Below, piece after piece: positions 6,324 through 8,936 of a DNA stretch of 8,936 bases. Position 1 is the stretch's first letter; each line of letters opens with the position of its first letter. The notes below the pieces were generated by a model. That model saw only the letters and a list, made by a program, of their open reading frames with translations. It had not been told where the DNA came from and did not search any database. The DNA comes from Planctomycetota bacterium. GTDB taxonomy: Bacteria > Planctomycetota > PUPC01 > JACPCR01. The DNA is taken from assembly GCA_030740295.1 (NCBI GenBank), contig JASLXP010000532.1, forward strand, positions 1-8,936, given 5' to 3'. The translations under genes and the position numbers were made by a program.

Positions 6324-8936
6324 ATGCAAAAGGCATATCCCATCCAGCCGGTCGTTTGGCTTTTCGTGCTGGTCGCTCTCACTCCCGCCGCAGCGGAAAC
6401 CCGTTCGAGATGGGAAAAGACCATCCGGAATTTCGAGGCACGAGACATGAGGAATCCGCCACCATCAGGCGCCGTGCTTTTCATCGGCAGCTCGAGCATT
6501 CGCATGTGGAAACTCGATCAGAGCTTTCCATACATTGCCACTCTCAATCGCGGCTTCGGCGGCTCGCAGATTTCTGACAGCCTGCAGTATGCGGACAGGA
6601 TCATTCTGCCATACAAGCCGAAGACGATCGTCTTCTACGCGGGGGATAACGATGTTGCGGCCGGCAAATCGCCGGAGCGTGTTCTGAGAGATTTCAAGGC
6701 GCTTACTGCCAAGGTGCACGAGACGCTTCCTGGAACGAAGATTGTTTTTATCGCCATTAAGCCTTCGATACGCCGCTGGAAACTCGTCGCACGAATGCGC
6801 GAAGCCAACGCGCTTGTCCGCGATTGTTGTGGCAAGCATGAGATGCTTGCCTTTGTAGATATTGATGCCCCGATGATCGGAGCGGACGGTAAGCCGAGGC
6901 CCGAGCTGTTTGCGAAGGACGGGCTCCATCTGAGTGCCAAGGGGTATCAACTCTGGAATTCTCTGGTGGCCAAACATGTTGGCGGCCCTGTCGAAAAGAA
7001 CGTGAATGAGATGGATTTCAGCGATCAGTTGCCGCGTATCCCGCCGACAGGTCCGGGGGATTCGCTGAAGTCGTTTCAGGTCAGAGATGGTTTTAAGGTC
7101 GAGCTCGTCGCGGCTGAGCCCTTAGTGATGGATCCGATCGCTGGTGCGTTCGATGAGGCGGGCAGGCTGTTCGTGGTGGAGATGCGCGGCTACTCTGAAA
7201 ATGCCAAAGAGAGGCTCGGGCGCGTTCGGCTGCTCACGGACAATGATGGCGATGGCCGATTCGATTCCGTGACGACTTATCTGGACAGACTCTCATGGCC
7301 GACAGCAGTCGCCTGCTACCGTGGAGGAATACTTGTCGGGGCAGCGCCGGACATCCTGTACGCGAAGGATTCTGACGGTGACGGTGTGGCCGACGAGAGA
7401 CGCAAAGTGTTCACGGGGTTTGGCCGCGGCAACGTCCAGGGACTGCTTAACACTTTCAAATGGGGGATCGACAATCGCATCCATGGCGCAACCAGTACTT
7501 CCGGGGGAACGGTGAAAGCCGTGGGCAAGGACGATGCCCAGGCTGTGCGACTTCACCGGCGTGACTTCGCTATCAATCCGCTCAGGATGTCCCTGTCGCC
7601 AACCACAGGCGGAGGCCAGCATGGGCTGAGCTTTGACGCATGGGGAAGGAAGTTTGTCTGTGCAAACAGCAGCCATCTGCAGTTTGTACTGATTGAAGAT
7701 CATTATCTCGCCAGGTTTGCAGGCGCCCGTGCTCCGGCGAGTCGCACAAGCATCGCGGCCGATGGCCCCCAGGCGGAGGTCTTTCGGGCCAGCCAGGTCG
7801 AGCCATGGCGATTGGTCCGCACACGGCTTCGGGTATCAGGCAAAGTGCGGGGGCCCGTCGAAGGGGGCGGCCGGCCTGCCGGTTACTTCACCGGCGCCAC
7901 AGGCGTTACCATCTATCGCGGAGATGCCTGGCCGGAAGAGTATCACGGCAACGCATTCATCGGCGACGTCGGCAGCAATCTCGTCCATCGAAAATATCTC
8001 ACCCCGAAAGGCATCAGCTTTCTCGGCCGGCGAGGAGAACAGGCCGAATTCCTCTCCTCAACAGACAACTGGTTTCGTCCCGTGCAGTTTCTCAATACCC
8101 CGGACGGCACACTGTATGTCCTCGATATGTACCGAGAGGTAATCGAGCATCCGAAATCGCTGCCGCCCATGATCAAGAAGCACCTCGATCTCAACAGCGG
8201 CCGGAATCGAGGAAGAATCTACCGGATCGTGCCCGATGATTTTGAACGCCCCAAAACACGTTCACTTGCCAACTGGACTACAGTCGGTCTCGTCAAGTTC
8301 CTCGAACATCCGAATGGATGGCACCGCCAAACGGCGGCGCGGCTTCTGTATGAGCGGCAGGACGCCACAGCAGTGCCCGTGTTGGAGAAACTCGCTGATG
8401 AATCCGAGTCACCGCTGGGCCGTATGCACGCGCTCTGGTCTCTCGGAGGGCTGAATGCGCTCACGGAGAAAACAGTTCTGAGAAGGCTCAAAGACAAAGA
8501 GCCCGAGGTCCGTGAAAACGCTGCACGCCTTGCCGATGCCTTCGCACAGAAATCCGTTCCCGTTCGTCAAGCCTTGTTCGGCCTGGCCAAAGATTTGAAC
8601 ATCAGGGTTCGCTATCAAGCCATCCTGTCGATTGCGTCCATCCGGACTGAGGACGTGGATGCTGTCATCGATGCGGTTCTGAAGGATGAAAGAGATCCCT
8701 GGCTGCGATTCGCTGCAATGTGTCGTGGTACCGGCAAGCCCGGCGAACAGATCATTCGTGAAGTGTCGAGGGCCCTTGATGATCCACAGAAGCGAGCCGA
8801 GAAGGATAAACTGGTAAAGGCATACCTGGGTTCACTCAACAGATCGGGGAATTCGGTGAAGGGAAAACAACTGTTCCTGAAGACATGTGCCACTTGCCAT
8901 CGCCTGGCCGGTACCGGAAAAGAGACTGGGCCGAAC
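6324..8936 (+). CDS. Exported SGNH esterase - PVC dehydrogenase - HEAT - cytochrome c fusion (3' end cut off)
   Basis: The frame is open for 871 codons from ATG6324 to the window edge with no internal stop. Residues 1-24 are a signal peptide ending TPAAA. Residues about 45-220 are an SGNH hydrolase: block I FIGSSSI (nucleophile probably Ser57), block II NRGFGG (Gly77-80), block III AGDND (Asn109) and block V KDGLHLS (Asp199, His202), so the catalytic set is complete. From about 235, LPRIPPTGPGDSLKSF leads into the PVC-type membrane-bound dehydrogenase propeller (to about 637), with typical VVEMRGYSE, TGFGRGNVQ, VEGGGRPAGYFT and STDNWFRPV motifs and two Asp-rich DxDGDG loops that may bind Ca. 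About 655-835 are HEAT-like helical repeats, followed by CATCH (855-859), a covalent c-type heme site. The parts imply ester hydrolysis coupled to oxidation with electrons leaving through heme; substrates are unknown. An in-frame TAG at 6264 limits the start. The C-terminus lies beyond the window. Confidence 0.9.
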   Translation, partial: MQKAYPIQPVVWLFVLVALTPAAAETRSRWEKTIRNFEARDMRNPPPSGAVLFIGSSSIRMWKLDQSFPYIATLNRGFGGSQISDSLQYADRIILPYKPKTIVFYAGDNDVAAGKSPERVLRDFKALTAKVHETLPGTKIVFIAIKPSIRRWKLVARMREANALVRDCCGKHEMLAFVDIDAPMIGADGKPRPELFAKDGLHLSAKGYQLWNSLVAKHVGGPVEKNVNEMDFSDQLPRIPPTGPGDSLKSFQVRDGFKVELVAAEPLVMDPIAGAFDEAGRLFVVEMRGYSENAKERLGRVRLLTDNDGDGRFDSVTTYLDRLSWPTAVACYRGGILVGAAPDILYAKDSDGDGVADERRKVFTGFGRGNVQGLLNTFKWGIDNRIHGATSTSGGTVKAVGKDDAQAVRLHRRDFAINPLRMSLSPTTGGGQHGLSFDAWGRKFVCANSSHLQFVLIEDHYLARFAGARAPASRTSIAADGPQAEVFRASQVEPWRLVRTRLRVSGKVRGPVEGGGRPAGYFTGATGVTIYRGDAWPEEYHGNAFIGDVGSNLVHRKYLTPKGISFLGRRGEQAEFLSSTDNWFRPVQFLNTPDGTLYVLDMYREVIEHPKSLPPMIKKHLDLNSGRNRGRIYRIVPDDFERPKTRSLANWTTVGLVKFLEHPNGWHRQTAARLLYERQDATAVPVLEKLADESESPLGRMHALWSLGGLNALTEKTVLRRLKDKEPEVRENAARLADAFAQKSVPVRQALFGLAKDLNIRVRYQAILSIASIRTEDVDAVIDAVLKDERDPWLRFAAMCRGTGKPGEQIIREVSRALDDPQKRAEKDKLVKAYLGSLNRSGNSVKGKQLFLKTCATCHRLAGTGKETGPN
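8886..8900 (+). other. c-type heme attachment motif CATCH
   Basis: Codons for Cys855-Ala-Thr-Cys858-His859 sit after the HEAT repeats, preceded by GKQLFLKT and followed by RLAGTGKETGPN. This is the usual opening of the heme-binding domain that ends many planctomycete-type dehydrogenases, where the motif is followed by a Gly-Pro turn. The distal Met ligand would be encoded past the window edge, so heme coordination cannot be confirmed here. Confidence 0.85.

Noticed and set aside
6260..6577. 105-codon + strand open frame directly after the DUF3604 gene
   Set aside because: It overlaps, in another frame, the signal peptide and SGNH block I of the real gene starting at 6324.
7693..8239. Two overlapping + strand open frames (149 and 144 codons) inside the dehydrogenase region
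   Set aside because: Both are out of frame with the continuous dehydrogenase reading frame, whose family motifs run straight through this stretch, so no frameshift is needed.

Overview
The window carries one complete glycyl radical enzyme gene followed by three genes for exported proteins, all on the + strand. The last gene runs off the right edge, and a short open frame at the left edge is probably the tail of a further gene. I see no RNA genes, insertion sequences, CRISPR arrays or integration sites. The DNA is GC-rich. The set of families (a 'PVC-type' membrane-bound dehydrogenase propeller with HEAT repeats and a c-type heme domain, an exported DUF3604/PHP-like protein, and a pyruvate-formate-lyase-like radical enzyme) points to an uncultured bacterium of the Planctomycetota/Verrucomicrobiota/Lentisphaerota group, or a relative such as Hydrogenedentota. 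The phylum is an inference from family distribution; nothing in the window fixes it.

Layout. 1-135: open frame entering from the left, with a faint resemblance to an Hpt phosphotransfer domain. 181-2499: cytoplasmic glycyl radical enzyme with an intact Cys loop (GCNE, Cys415/Glu417) and glycyl radical motif (RVAGFS, Gly748); its activating enzyme is not in the window. 2500-2652: gap with no convincing promoter or terminator. 2653-3717: exported protein with a long helical coiled region of 11-residue periodicity and a different C-terminal domain, family unknown. 3757-6258: exported seven-repeat beta-propeller joined to a PHP-like DUF3604 metal-binding domain. 6324-8936: exported multidomain protein, SGNH esterase + PVC dehydrogenase propeller + HEAT repeats + c-type heme motif, cut by the window edge.

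How the parts may work together. The last three genes are closely spaced (39 and 65 bases apart), co-directional, and each begins with a signal peptide, so they look like one export-directed transcription unit. A reasonable but untested reading is that the SGNH domain removes an ester group and the fused dehydrogenase/heme part oxidises the product, with the DUF3604 protein acting as a partner hydrolase on the cell surface or in the periplasm. The radical enzyme lies 153 bases upstream and is cytoplasmic and oxygen-sensitive by family. It may be an independent unit or may process a product of the exported enzymes.
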